Source: Nigrospora sphaerica
Lineage: Eukaryota; Ascomycota; Sordariomycetes; Amphisphaeriales; Apiosporaceae
NCBI GenBank assembly: GCA_018287875.1
Contig: JAGVVL010000025.1
Coordinates: 620,001 to 684,000, forward strand
Direction of reading: 5' to 3'
Length of the DNA: 64,000 nucleotides
Shown in pieces: positions 1-11,706 of this stretch. The notes under the pieces were generated by a model. That model did not search any database and had not been told where the DNA came from. It saw nothing but the letters and a program-made list of their open reading frames with translations. Numbering within the stretch: position 1 is the stretch's first letter; each line of letters opens with the position of its first letter. The position numbers and the translations under genes were made by a program.

Positions 1-2886
1 GCACGCACAGATTGTCTGGTGGTACATCCAGCATCGATTTGATGCCAGGAACGGCCCTTGGTTTCTGGCGGTGACGGGCCAGGCGCAAATGAGGACATCT
101 GTCAGCGTCTCCAGTTCTGTCTCTCTTCCCCGTCCGCGCTCGCATGAACCAATCGCCGTGCGCAAGGCGGGTCGCTGATCCTCGCGCGCGACCTCTCAGC
201 TGCTGGACGACTGGCTGCGCCCACTCAGTTCGCGTCGAAAGCTGCAGCACTCCTGCATGTTGTGATGCCGGTCGAAATGAGAGAACCAGACAAAGCACGG
301 GAGCGCCCTTTGGGACGCGACCGGCCCAGGGCCGCGCCGGTCGCTTGGGGAGGCGTTGCACCAACGAATTGCCCAGCTTCCCTGCCCTAAGGGCCGTTTG
401 ACTAGCCGGAGGCTTTCTTTGCAGTCTCTGTCCCGAGTAGCGCCGCCAGCCGCGATTCATACTGGGAGTGCCCGTTTGCCCCGGCCGCCTACCCCTGGGG
501 CCGTCGGCGAGCTAGACCTTTCTCTCTCCTATTACCATGGGGGGGCATTACCCGAACCGGACGATTAGGCTGATCAGATCCAAGTCCCCGAGGCCTGGTC
601 AGGGGACGGAAAGGGTTTGACGGTTTGCGTAAAGAACCATAGGTGGCGGTGTAGGGTAATAAGACGTGCTCGTCGCCCGGACGCTTGGGACCCTTGTGTA
701 GACAGCTCTCTGTCTCTCCGAAAGCGACGACTTGCCCAGATGGAATATACAACGACCAACCATGCCACGGCCGGTGAATAACCACCTACACGCGACTGAG
801 AAGGGGAAAACCCCGGTGCTGGCTGGGCACGGGTCCTAGCCAGGCAATCCGGGCCCGCCCTCTCTTCCGCTTTTCCAAACCGAGTACTGTCCGTACCTGC
901 GATGGCACGGTAGGAAGTTTGCGAATATGACGGCAACGACGGAGCCTCTCCCCTGGCTAGTGCCTCGGTTCCTGAGCGGCCCATAATAGATTGTTCCCTG
1001 GCCCTGGGGACGGGCGGGTGAAGTTGGCAAGAAGCGGATCGACGGGCGAACGGGCAGGGCGGTCGAACAGTCTGGCAGGCGGACGGGCCAGACAAAGACG
1101 GGACGTAATGACAATGGCCGACAGATGACAGCGGGTGCGAGACGAGGCACGCAGCCGCCGCACATCGCAACTCGGCTCTTCGCACAGGGTTCGGCATCGA
1201 GATGCTGCTCATTTGGCGCCAACTATTACTGTGGTAACCTGCCACCGTATTAATGACACGAGGTCCGCGGGAGCTTCAGCCACGCGCCCTCATGACATCA
1301 AGGACAAACTAACGGGCTACCCGTTCATGCTATGCTCTATCGGGGGCAGCATACGGCGTAGAAGACGCCCAAACGCCGCGAAGCCGAAATGGGAGGAAGA
1401 GAGCGAGAGAGAGAGGGAGAGAGAGAGAAATGGCACGGGGGGCCGGCCTGGGCATGGCTCGAGCCGCCTTCCGGTCTCAGCGGGGAAGAGATGAGCAGAT
1501 GAGCAGATCCGTGTCCATGAAGCCAAGGTGGAGACGGGCCGTCGCCGTGGCCGCACTCTGGCCGGTGCGCGCGACCTGGCCGGCCCTGCGAGGCCATTCG
1601 TCTGGTCCTTCCCAGCCTCGCCAGCCTTTTCTGGCGGATAGGCGACGTTTGAAGTTTGGTTGGCCATCCACGGTCCGCACGGATCGGGGTTCACGGGGTT
1701 GCGCTTGTGATTCAGGTTGATGGTTCTTCCCATCTGATGTGTCCGAGGCGCCCAACTAGCGCGCGGCCTCGTTGCCAGCGCAGAGACAGCCGCATATCGG
1801 CGTCAATGGAAGCTTCAATCAGGCATATAGGACCGAGTACGCTATACTCTGCGTACAACAACGCCTGCCACTCCGTACCACGCAGGCGCACGTGCAGTTG
1901 CAGGCAGGCTGGAGCCAGAGGCCACAGCGTCGGTGTTTGCATTTCTGCGATCTTGTTTCTCGTGCCAACGGATCCACAGGCAGGCCACGCACGAAGGCCC
2001 AGCAGGTGGAACCGACCGAGAGTCTCCGCCCGCGCTTACGAGGAATGGGACGGTTGCCCACATCCCTTGGGGGGGCCCTTTGTCGTCCGTCCCATGTCCG
2101 GCTGGCTATTCCCGCCGCCCGTAGGGGTTCATAACCGTATTTCTTTGACGCCGGGTTTCTGGCTACTGCAGGCCAGCCGCCGGCGCCAGCCCGGGCCTGA
2201 TCGACCTCCTTCGCGAGTCATCCGCGGCCGAGTGGCTCGCTGTCTGACGTCTCGTTGCAGAAAGCGCAGCCGCCTGAGCTCCGGGAAGGGCGCGCGGAGG
2301 CTTCGTCCCTGGCCTTCGCGCCAATGAAGGGGGAGAAGAAGAAAAGCATCCATCCAGTACCGAGGTGGGGGCGGCCTAGTCAAAAAGCCAAGCCGTACCT
2401 CCTCCGCGCGCACGCTCCTGCTTCTGCGCCAGCCGCCCGACGATGACTTCGCTGGCCGACTAAACCCCCTCTCCTCTCCTATTTCTGGCCCTCGGGTTCC
2501 CACTGCACCTGCTCATTCGCCAGCCAAGATCGGATCGTGCCCTTGCGCCCCGCCCTGCACGCGCGGAACTACCGCGTCGTGGCTGCTGGAGAAGGAGGAG
2601 CTGGGCTGTTGGCGGCCCCGTTGACCAGTCGCTTGATCAGCCGAGTGTTTTACATTTTTTGGGGGCCACAAACGCCTGCCCCCAGCCCACGGCGCGACGA
2701 CACGACGTCGCCGTTCGCCGTCGCCGCCACCACCACTATCTACATACGTAGTAGCTTGGTGCCGCGTACACTGGATTAGACCGACCGGACCACGACGACG
2801 ACGCGGTCCGGCTTGAAACCCTGACGGCAGCAATTCGGACGAGCCTCAGAGCCTGTGCTCGTCACTTGTGCCCCTTCCACCCCAGC
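1..2886. other. Left-edge interval, no gene recognised
   Basis: No reading frame here gives a protein I recognise. The open frames on both strands are short, overlap one another and are rich in Arg, Pro and Ser, as expected for chance frames in GC-rich DNA. A purine-rich GA tract lies at about 1391-1429. The last few hundred bases are presumably the promoter of the RCE1 gene. Confidence 0.5.
1391..1429. repeat. GA-rich simple repeat
   Basis: An imperfect run of GA and GGA units on the + strand (CT on the - strand), with no gene around it. Confidence 0.7.
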
Positions 2887-4117
2887 ATGCCCTCCATCAG
2901 TGGGTTCCTCTCCCGCTACTTTGGGCACGAGAAACGTGCGTACATAGGTTTCCCGCCTTCTATGCACTTGCCGCCCACGGCCCCGCGTGCCCATTTACCG
3001 GAAAGCCAAATCTGACATGCCGGCAGCCAAACCGCCGCCTATCACCACCACGACGGCCGTGGGCCTGCTGGTGAGTCGGCCCCCACTATACCAGAAGAAG
3101 GCAGCCCCGCGGCATGAGCCTTGACTGAGAACCATCTCGGTGGTAAATGGCTTGAACATCCCCCATACTGATCGCCCCCCAGGTGCTCTACACGCTGGTC
3201 TATGTCGTGCCTTTCTACCTGTCGCCGCTGACCCGGCCCTCGGCGACCCTGACCCGCGATGCCCCCTCCGTTATCAAAGCACGCATCAGGTCCGTGTCTC
3301 TGACGTGCATCATTTGCTCCGTGTCTACCCTGGTGATCCTCACATCCGGCAGTCGCGCCTCCCATGCCGAGGCCCTGCACTCGATGGGCTACTGGCCGGT
3401 CGGCCTGGCCGAGACAGCCAGGTCGCTGCTGTTGACGGCCATCCTGTTCGCCGGGCCTCTCTTCGAGACCCTGGTTGTCGAAGGCGGCTGGCGGGCGTGG
3501 CGGCGTATGGAGCCCGTCACGGAGCTGTTCAAGGAATGGACCACGTGGCGTAACATAATTGCCGTGAGTCCCGTCCGAACATGACTTACGTCGTACCTGG
3601 GCCGCGTCCGTCTTTCTGATATATTCTACCGCAGGGCCCTCTGACCGAAGAGCTGCTGTTCCGCTCCGCCGCAGTGCCCCTCATGCTGCTGGCACAGACG
3701 TCGGTGACCAAGACCATCTTCTTGTCACCCGTCGTGTTCGGCCTGGCTCATCTGCACCACTTTTACGAGTTCCGGCTCACCCACCCGCAGGTGCCCGTGG
3801 TGGCAGCGGCGCTGCGCTCGCTCTTCCAGCTGGCCTTCACGTCCCTGTTCGGCGCCTACGCCACGTTTGTGTACCTGCGCACCGGCAGCCTGCTCGCCAT
3901 TTTCACGGTGCATGCCTTCTGCAACTGCATGGGTCTACCGCGCTTCTGGGGCCGCGTCGAGCCTCCGGCGGCGCAAGCGGGAGACGGGAAGTCGGGGGCG
4001 TCGACGGTGTGGACCGCCATCTACTACGCATTGCTGCTGGCGGGCGCATGGCTCTGGTGGAGGAACCTAGGGAACTTGACCAAAAGCCCCAACGAGTTGA
4101 TACCCATCCAGATGTAA
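2887..4117 (+). CDS. RCE1: CAAX prenyl protease 2 (Rce1, type II CAAX endopeptidase)
   Basis: Integral ER-membrane endopeptidase that removes the last three residues of prenylated CAAX proteins such as Ras and Rho. Proposed exons are 2887-2935, 3027-3070, 3183-3563 and 3635-4117, giving 318 aa (yeast Rce1 is 315). The first exon (MPSISGFLSRYFGHEK) is inferred: donor GTGCGT, a CTGAC branch point and an AG acceptor join in phase. The alternative is the ATG at 3017, which gives 305 aa. The other two introns are phase 0. Several hydrophobic segments are present. The family's catalytic signature is intact: GPLTEELLFR carries the Glu pair (about residues 163-164) and Arg168, FGLAHLHHFYE carries His197, and VHAFCNCMG carries His251 and Asn255, with the 54- and 4-residue spacing known for Rce1 proteases. 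Identity is secure; only the N-terminus is uncertain. Confidence 0.93.
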
Positions 4118-5916
4118 CCGGCGCGGGGACAGCGCCCCGACTTGGAATTGGACAATCTGCACAGGAATGAAGGGCCAGCGTCTCCTGGGTTGGCGGGTAA
4201 TTAGCTGGCCTATCCAGCGTGGGCAGGTTTCCGATGCGGTCACGGGCCGCCTATGGGATTCTGCGAGATTAGCTTGGAACCTCGACATTGTAATTAGCGT
4301 CATGATTTCCAAGGATCGACTGCGGCCCTCGGGGCTGCCGCGGGCGCATAACGAGGGGAAGTATTTTAGTCACTTGGCGGGCATCGCGGGATCAGAATCG
4401 TAAATAGGGTGATATGCGTGCGTGTACATACAATGCCTTACCGAGGGACTCCTTGCTTCTTTTGGCGGGCTGTCGTCATAAGCAAAAGGGGGCCCGTCGC
4501 TCTCTTGCGCCGCATCCCGAGGCGTCCCGCTGGAAGCCGCAAACATGGGAATCGCCCAGCAAAGAAGCATCAAGAAGTAGAGGCGCCACAGGGCTAGCGA
4601 CAGGCAGAGGTAAGTACTGATAGACAACGGGTCGTCACCGGGCACGATCACGGGGAGGCGTCCGCGAGTAACGTTTCGAAATTCCCGGGGGCGGATCGGT
4701 AGACTGCTTTTTCGGAAGGTGGGTGCCCAGTTGGCTACAAGTACCTACAAACAGGTACCGCGTACGCAGAACGACGGCCCGCGTCCATCCCCCCCTTGGG
4801 CCAGCAGCCACCGGGTCGGCGAAAGAAAATAAACATTAGCCCGTATGCACGCAAGACCGGAGATCTTGGCCACTGCTTCGCGGGGGAGAGGGAGCATGAA
4901 GGAGAGTTTGGAATGGTCTGGGCCATCGAAAGTCCACCGGGGTTCCCAGGGAGGACAGGTAATCTGCCACGCGCGTGCGTCGTGCCCACACGAGACGTAA
5001 ATAACGGGGCCGCTGGCTATTGGAAGCAGCGACCAGCCCGACGACGCATGTCCCAGTGCGCGCCGTGGTCCTGTCGTTGCAATGGCTTCCATCCAGTCCT
5101 GGCTGCTGTCCGGCTCGGCGCAATCGCGCGTGGTTCGTTTTTTCCGTTCCTCCCGAGCAGATCGTCCCGGGCTGTTTCGATTCAATAGTCTCCTCGTAGG
5201 GCTGTTCGTCGGGCGGGGGTGGCATGCCATTTGCCCCGTGAGGAGAGAGATGGAGAGGAAGACGGAGGGAAGGAGGGAGAAGAAGAGGAATCGGAAGTGA
5301 CGCAGCGAATGGTTGACGGGACCATCCGCGCATCCGTCCCACCCATGACCCGGAGATGTGTGCAGATGCCGTCCTCGTCGTCGGCTTTTTCCGCTGGCAG
5401 GTGGGTTGAGGCAGGCAGGCGCGAAAGCATGTTTGGCCGTTTGCTCTCAAACCCTCCAGAAAGGCCAGGGTTCGTGGGGTCTACCAGGTTGGATGAAACC
5501 GCCTACCAAGGAACAACGTGACGACGACACAGTTGCCAACAGTGACGCGACAACGTGCTGGTACTAACTTGAATCGACGTTGTCCCTTTCCTGGGGCATC
5601 CATTTCCTTGGTTGCCGGCGCCCACAAACCGCGCCGATCCCGGCATCTGCTATCGCCCTGTACTCTCCCACGCCCCTTTAGCCCAGACTATCATCGCCGA
5701 GAGAAGGTTTTAAGGCGTATCGCACACCGAGTACGCTCTGCCCTCACCTACGTTCGCCCTCCCGCGAGCCTATTCCTTGGGGGCCGTCGACGGTACTGGC
5801 CACCCGCCCTTACGCAAATACGCGGGACACAGGCCTCGGGGTTCGACCCTGCGCACATCTCACACCGCGACTCCTCCTGCGTCTCTCCAGCACCGCCGCC
5901 ACCGGACACGGACACG
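4118..5916. other. Intergenic region, RCE1 to FAH-like gene
   Basis: No gene seen. A purine-rich stretch at about 5240-5300 reads as a CT tract on the - strand, but no - strand gene follows it. The distal part should hold the RCE1 3' end and the proximal part the promoter of the downstream hydrolase gene. Confidence 0.5.
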
Positions 5917-7100
5917 ATGAAGTTCCACCGGGTGAACAGCGTCGTTGTCCCGCTGCCCGACGACGACAGCTCCCCGTCCTCGTCCTCATCGCTGGCGGCC
6001 CGGGCCGTGTCGCCAACGCTGGTGCCGGCAGCGCACCTCTTACGGCAGGTCTTGTAAGAACTCCTGCGTCTCGGCCTCCTGCGCCGCCCCTTCCCCCCTT
6101 GTTCGGCGATGGGAAGCTCCCCACGTGCTCCCAAGACATCAACCCCCCTCCCCACCTCCAAGACGACAACCAGGGGGAAGTAGGCACTACTCGTTCCCCC
6201 CTCCATCCGCTCTTTGGCCCTCCGAAATATCCCTTAACTGACGAACACCCGGGAACCGGGTATAGGGAGGCGAACCCGCCGGACCCGCTGGACCCGGCGA
6301 AGCGGGCGCTGCCCTTCCAGCCGCGGTCGTACCGGGACTTCCTGCTCTTCGCGGAGCACTACCGCAACTCGGCGGTGGGGCTGACGCAGCTGTACCTGCG
6401 GCCGGCGTACTGGGCGGCGCGGGCGTGGGACCTGCTGACGGCGGGCTGGCTCGGGCCGTTCCCGGGCTTCGCGCCGCCGGCGCTGTACGGCGAGCGCGCC
6501 GTCTTCTACCAGGCCAACCACCTCGCCTTTTACGCCTCGGGCGCGCCCGTGCCCTGCCCGGCCGGCTGCGCCTACCTCGACGTCGAGCTCGAGCTCGGCG
6601 CCGTGCTGGGCCGGCCGCTGCGCGACGCCACGCCCGCCGAGGCGCGCGCCGCCGTCGCCGGCTTCTGCGTCCTCAACGACTTCTCGGCCCGCGACGGCCA
6701 ACTCGCCGAGATGCGCGCCGGCTTCGGCCCCCAGGCCTGCAAGGCCTTCGCCAACGCCCTCTCGGCCGCCGTCGTCTCCGCCGACGAGCTCTGGCCCAGC
6801 CTCGACGCCGGCCCCCTCACCGGCCGCGTCTGGGTCAACGACCGCTGCGTCTCCGAGTGCGCCGTCGGCCCCCGGGACTGGTCCTGGTCCTTCGCCGAGG
6901 CCATCGCCCACGCCTCCCGCTCCACCACCCTCTACCCTGGCGAGTTCTTCGGCTCCGGCACCCTGCCCGGCGGCGCCGGCATCGAGAACGCCCGCTTCCG
7001 CATCCGCGTCGGTGACACCGTCCGCCTCGAGATTGACGGCGTCGGCCATGTCACCAACCTCATCGTCTCCGCGGAGGAAGCCAAGGCTGGCACGTGGTGA
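5917..7100 (+). CDS. Fumarylacetoacetase-like hydrolase (FAH C-terminal catalytic domain)
   Basis: Two exons, 5917-6053 and 6266-7100, encode 323 aa. The 212-nt intron has donor GTAAGA, a TTAACTGAC branch region and acceptor TATAG, and splits Leu46 in phase. The family hydrolyses C-C bonds in 1,3-dicarbonyl substrates using a divalent metal; the best-known member ends tyrosine catabolism. Visible FAH residues are Asp70 and His77 (YRDFLLFAEHYRN, matching the metal Asp and catalytic His seven residues apart), Glu153 and Glu155 (YLDVELELG) and Asp184 (VLNDFSARDGQ). At 323 aa it is much shorter than fumarylacetoacetase (about 420), and I see no N-terminal SH3-like domain, so the substrate may differ. 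Almost every third codon position in exon 2 is G or C. It converges on MTO1, 268 bp away. The family call is firm; the reaction is inferred. Confidence 0.87.
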
Positions 7101-7195
7101 CGAGGAACAGAACAGGGGGGTAGAGGCCGAAGGGACAAGCGCGCTGCTTTATCACAATTTCGAGGGACGTATATTTATGAGGACTCGGTGCTGTT

Positions 7196-7201
7196 AATAA
7201 A
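7196..7201 (+). terminator. Polyadenylation signal AATAAA
   Basis: A canonical AATAAA about 95 bp after the stop of the FAH-like gene, in the 268-bp gap before the convergent MTO1 gene. Confidence 0.55.
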
Positions 7202-7368
7202 CACTCCATATCCAACGTACTACACCGTCATACTGCGGTTTGTTTGAACGCCTGCCGTTGTGGACCGCATCTCTCCCAGGAACGCCCTGCCAATGCCCAT
7301 TTGATGCTACACTACGTCTTACAAGAAAACCCCCCACGTTTCGTTGCGAGGTACCGCAGAACCCTCTA

Positions 7369-9581
7369 TCACAGCTCACGCGTCCGCGCTTCGGCATCCA
7401 GGTTCTCCACCTCGGTACCGAGCGGCGCCAGGTCGCCGAGGGGGTCGCCGCCGCCGACGACGTCCTTGAAACGGCGGGCGCGACCGACGTGGGCCAGCAG
7501 GCGCAGGCAGCCGGCGGGCGTCATGCCCTCGATGCGGCGGGCTTGGGCCATACTCTCGGGGCGCGTGGCGGTGAGGACGTGGCGCTCGTGCGTTGACAGC
7601 CCTACCACCATATCGTAGTCGAGGTCGCTCGGGAACCGTAGGCCCTCGTCCTTGGCGAAGAGGGCTTGCTCGTGCCGCTGCTTCACGACGTAGGGCTCAT
7701 ACAGGGCCTCGATGGTGACGCGCGAGCGAACCCGTTCCGGGTACCGCTCGATGGCCGGCACGCGCTCGGCGAGGTCGCTCATCTTGACACCAAACAGTCG
7801 CAGAATGTCGAGGGCGCTGCGGGGCTTGGCGTCAAGCCGGGCCTTGAAGCCGGCCGCGATCCAGCTCGGCGGTGAAAGGACATAGTCGCGGAGCGCGGCC
7901 GCGAGCTCATCCATCTGTGTCTTCTCGTCCGTGTAGACGCTCCAGCGGCGGTCCGTGACGACGCCCGCGGCCCGACCCATTTCCGTCAGGCGTCGGTCCG
8001 CGTTGTCGGCGCGGTGGCTCATGCGGTACTCGCTGCGGCTGGTGAACATGCGATAGGGTTCCGACACGCCCTTGGTAACCAGGTCGTCGATCATGATGCC
8101 GATATATCCGTCGGCACGTGTCAAGCGAACAGGGGCGAGACCCTGCGAGGCTCGGCCCGCGTTGATGCCGGCAATGATGCCCTGGCCGGCAGCTTCTTCG
8201 TAACCTGTCGTGCCGTTGATCTGGCCTGCGAGGAACAAGCCTGAGATGGCCTTGGTCTCTAAGGTAGACTTGAGGCTGCGCGGATCGACGTAGTCGTACT
8301 CCACACCATAGCCAGGTTGCAGCATGACCACATTTTCCAGGCCAGGAATGGTCTTGAGCAGCTGCTCTTGGGCTTCCGCCGGTATGGTCATGGAAATACC
8401 GTTGGGGTAGATAACGTCATTACCAAACCCCTCGGGCTCCAACCAGATGATATGTCGTGTCTTTTCGGGGAACCGTGTGACCTTGGATTCGAGCGAGGGG
8501 CAGTACCGAGGCCCGTTGACAGACTCGCGGATATGTATTGTTTTGTCCAGGTTGTCGCGAACAACCTGGTGCGAGGCATCATTCGTGTAGGTCGCCCAGC
8601 ACAGTAGCTGTTCCTGGACGGACACAGTGTCGTTCAGGTAACTGAAGGGACGGGGCGGATCGTCACCGCGTTGCTCCTCTAATATTTTGTAGTTGATGCT
8701 CCCCTTGGCCAAACGTGGGGGAGTGCCGGTCTTCAACCTGCCCAGCTTGAAACCGGCCTCTCGCAGCGACTTGCTGAGTCCAAACGTGGCCTTCTCGCCC
8801 ATGCGACCGGCTGGGTAACACTCTAGACCAATGTGGATTTCGCCACCGAGGAACGTACCCGTCGTGATGATGACTTGGCTGGTGGGCAGCACCTCGCCTG
8901 ACTCGAGCCGCACGCCCGTAATCTTGCTCTTCGCGGGCCCGTCTGTAGCATTGCCCCCCGGTTCGCCGACCACAATGTCCGAGACGCTGCCGGTTATCAC
9001 TGAGAGATTCGGGTACGTCGTCAGCTCTTCCGTCATGTGCTTGTTGTACAGCGCCCGGTCGATTTGCGCCCGGGGACCCCAGACGGCAGGGCCCTTCCTG
9101 CGGTTCAGGACCTTGAACTGGACGCCCGACTTGTCGATAATGCGGCCGGCGACGCCGTCCATGGCGTCGATCTCGCGGATGATGGTGCCCTTGCCGATGC
9201 CGCCAAAACTCGGGTTGCAAGAGCACACCCCTAGGTTATCGATCTTGGGTGTGATGAGGGCGGTTCGGGCGCCCGACCGCGCTGCGGCGGCGCAAGCTTC
9301 AGCTCCGGCGTGGCCGCCACCGACAACGACGACATCGTAAGGTCTACAACGGAATGTTGTTAGGTTGCTCTGCTTCTGTACGGCCTGGGAATGACAACAA
9401 GAGACGGCAGGCGAGCGTACCTCGTGTCTTGGGTAACAGAAGCAAATGTCCGCCGAGCGGAAAGGTTGAACCGGCGGCCAACCACTTTCGTGGGCCTACT
9501 CAGTCCACGGGGTGCCCAAGCCTTCCTCATGATTGCGAAATGCTGGATGGCAATGCGAATGGCGTTTCCAAGATTGGCCAT
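7369..9581 (-). CDS. MTO1: Mitochondrial tRNA uridine-34 modification enzyme MTO1 (MnmG/GidA family)
   Basis: FAD-dependent subunit of the enzyme that installs the carboxymethylaminomethyl group on wobble U34 of certain mitochondrial tRNAs, acting with Mss1/MnmE. Exon 1 is 9421-9581 and exon 2 is 7369-9343, separated by a 77-nt intron that splits Arg54; the product is 711 aa (yeast Mto1 is 669). The N-terminus is Arg/Ser-rich ([14 protein letters not shown]), a plausible mitochondrial presequence. A start at 9530 (MRKAWAPRG) would give a cleaner one. The FAD Rossmann motif GGGHAGAE starts near residue 62. Both GidA signatures are present: [12 protein letters not shown] near 331 and [17 protein letters not shown] near 433. 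It lies 294 bp downstream of VPS45 on the same strand and converges on the FAH-like gene. Confidence 0.96.
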
Positions 9582-9875
9582 CTAGAGAATGCGGTCCTAA
9601 GAATTTCGGAGGAGGCAACTTTGGTTGCCGGCAGAACTAACCGGGTACGGTAGGCGGTGTGAACTGGAGCTAACTAGCATGCGCCAACCAGCCTACTACA
9701 TGTACCACTGTATCGGCATCTGACGAAGCAGACAGACAGGAGGGCAGGACGGCATTACAAGGTATATAGGTAGGTACATTATATAACGGGTTAGGTAGGC
9801 GATGCGGGTCTCGTATTATTAAACTCGGCTTTCTTGGACCCTGCATAGTAGAAACCCGTAGCTAACAATCGCTGC

Positions 9876-11706
9876 TCACCGTCTCCCCAGCTCTTTGCGA
9901 AGTCTGCCAGCCGTTGTTGTTGGCGGAGGCTCGGGCCAAGACGAAACGGCGTCGTCAATCTCTTCCAGGAAAGTCGCCGCGTTGTGTATCGTGGTTCCTC
10001 CTAGGACCACGCGGACACCCGGCGACGATGCATTGATACTCGCCACCATTTTGGCCTCTTCGTATGTCGCTCCTCCGATCATGAAGACGATGATATCTTG
10101 CGGCTTGTCCCTCGTTGTGCCGCCGCCATCCACGAACGGATACTGCCGATCGCTCAACTTGCCCTTGAGGAGGTTCTGCAATGTGGTTTCGAGGTGAGGC
10201 GAGTGCTGCGTATAGACGTTCTCCACACCCTTCAGGCCCTTGATGGCTCGCGCCCCAGAGAAGATGCCCCCGGGTTCGAAAATGTCAGCGATGCCTCCGG
10301 CTGCCTGCGACTGTTGTAGCGAGTTGTGGTAGATCAGCACCTTGGCCACCATGTCCGCGTAGCGAGGTGAGACGCCGCCCGCGGCCGTCAAGAGATCGAC
10401 AAGCATCGCCAAAGAGTTGTTCGGCTGCTTCTCGTAGCGTAGAGCGTACAAGGCCACCAGCCCAACCTTGGCATCCGTCGTTACCGAAGGGTTTTGAATC
10501 AAGCGTTGGACATTCTAGTGTAAAGTGAGCACGTCTACAAGGAAACTGCGCCCGGAGTCGGCTTACCTTGAGGTCTGCGGCATGATTGTCGTTGCATGCC
10601 AGGCTCTGTTCCACTTCACTGACTTCCAGCAGGTTCTCCGAGGCCACCCTGCGGCTCAATTCCGATACCAGCGTGACATGCTTACTCACGTTTCCGGAAA
10701 GCTTGCGGAACTCTGGGTACTCCTCGATAAAGCGCTTCATGTCCGAGATGGACTCGATATTCTCGTTGTTCTTCGTCTTGGATTGGTACTGCTCGACATA
10801 GTCTTTGATGTTGCCGCCGAGGTCGCCGAAGTTGAGGTACATGTTCTTCTTAAAGAAGGGATCCTGGTCCTGGGACAGCACAATTTCTTTGAGCTCAGGG
10901 CGGATCTCGGGTACGTCGCTCAAATCGACCCGCCCGTTTTTGATGCCGAACAGATGGTGAACCATGGCCTGATACGTCCATTGGTTTAGGAGCGGCGTCG
11001 CGGGGTCCTCTCTCCTGTCTAGAATGAGCAGAATCGGGGGCGTGTCCACCTTGCGAAAATCAAAGAGCTGATCGTCCTGGGTCATGTTGTAGCGCACTTC
11101 GCTGGCCAACTTCTTGGCCAGCAGGCTGTTTTTCTCGTATCGGATCAGAGGCTTCTTCTTCAGGGCCAGAAGTACCGCCATGACTCCCTCGGTAGTCCTC
11201 TGCAGGGACTCGGTGTTCCACATGTCCGGGCTGCCACTCCATATCCGCTGCTGCGGAAGAGTGAGATTGAGTGTGAACAGGTCGGGGTTAACGACCAGGA
11301 AATCGGCAAAGTGCTCCTGGACGGACTTGACGACCTCGTGGTCGTCCGATTCGGCCAGCCTTTCCAGGGCCGATTTCTTGAGGACATTACTGAAGTACAG
11401 GTGGTATTCCCCGTACTTGGGTTCCCGCAGCTCGTCAATGAGGAACTGGATGGAGTCCGACGAGGGCCGCACGAAACACAGACAGCGGAGGTGGCGCATC
11501 TTTTCGCGGTCCTGGTTGTCGAGGCGGTCGATGAGGTAGACCTCATGATTAAGGAGGGAGGACTGGGTGATAGCGGTGGAGACGATGGAAACGGTTTCCT
11601 TGTCCAGTAGGAAGACCTTCATCTTGGCGGATGACGCGCCGGTCGCGCTGTCGCCGGCAGACACCATCTTGGAGATGTAGCCGGTGACGGCCTGAACGAC
11701 ATCCAT
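9876..11706 (-). CDS. VPS45: Vacuolar protein sorting protein Vps45 (Sec1/Munc18 family)
   Basis: SM protein that binds the syntaxin Tlg2 and promotes SNARE assembly in transport from Golgi to endosome and vacuole. Exon 1 is 10567-11706 (380 codons) and exon 2 is 9876-10514, with a 52-nt phase-0 intron (donor GTAAGC after DLK, acceptor ACTAG before NVQRL). The product is 592 aa, close to yeast Vps45 (577). The Sec1 domain spans nearly the whole chain. Recognisable stretches are MKVFLLDKETVSIVS, LLILDRREDPATPLLNQWTY, GGNIKDYVEQYQ and FMIGGATYEEA, and the start MDVVQAVTGYISKM fits fungal orthologues. It shares a 917-bp divergent intergenic region with MMM1. Confidence 0.97.

Noticed and set aside
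5830..5855. tRNA B-box-like words GGTTCGACCC (5839), GGTTCGAATT (47566) and GGTTCAAGGTCC (25678)
   Set aside because: None has a matching T-stem, an A box at the right distance or an acceptor stem, so no tRNA is called.
6234..7049. A 271-residue - strand frame opposite the FAH-like gene
   Set aside because: Gly/Ala/Glu/Val-rich shadow of high third-position GC; the catalytic motifs are on the + strand.
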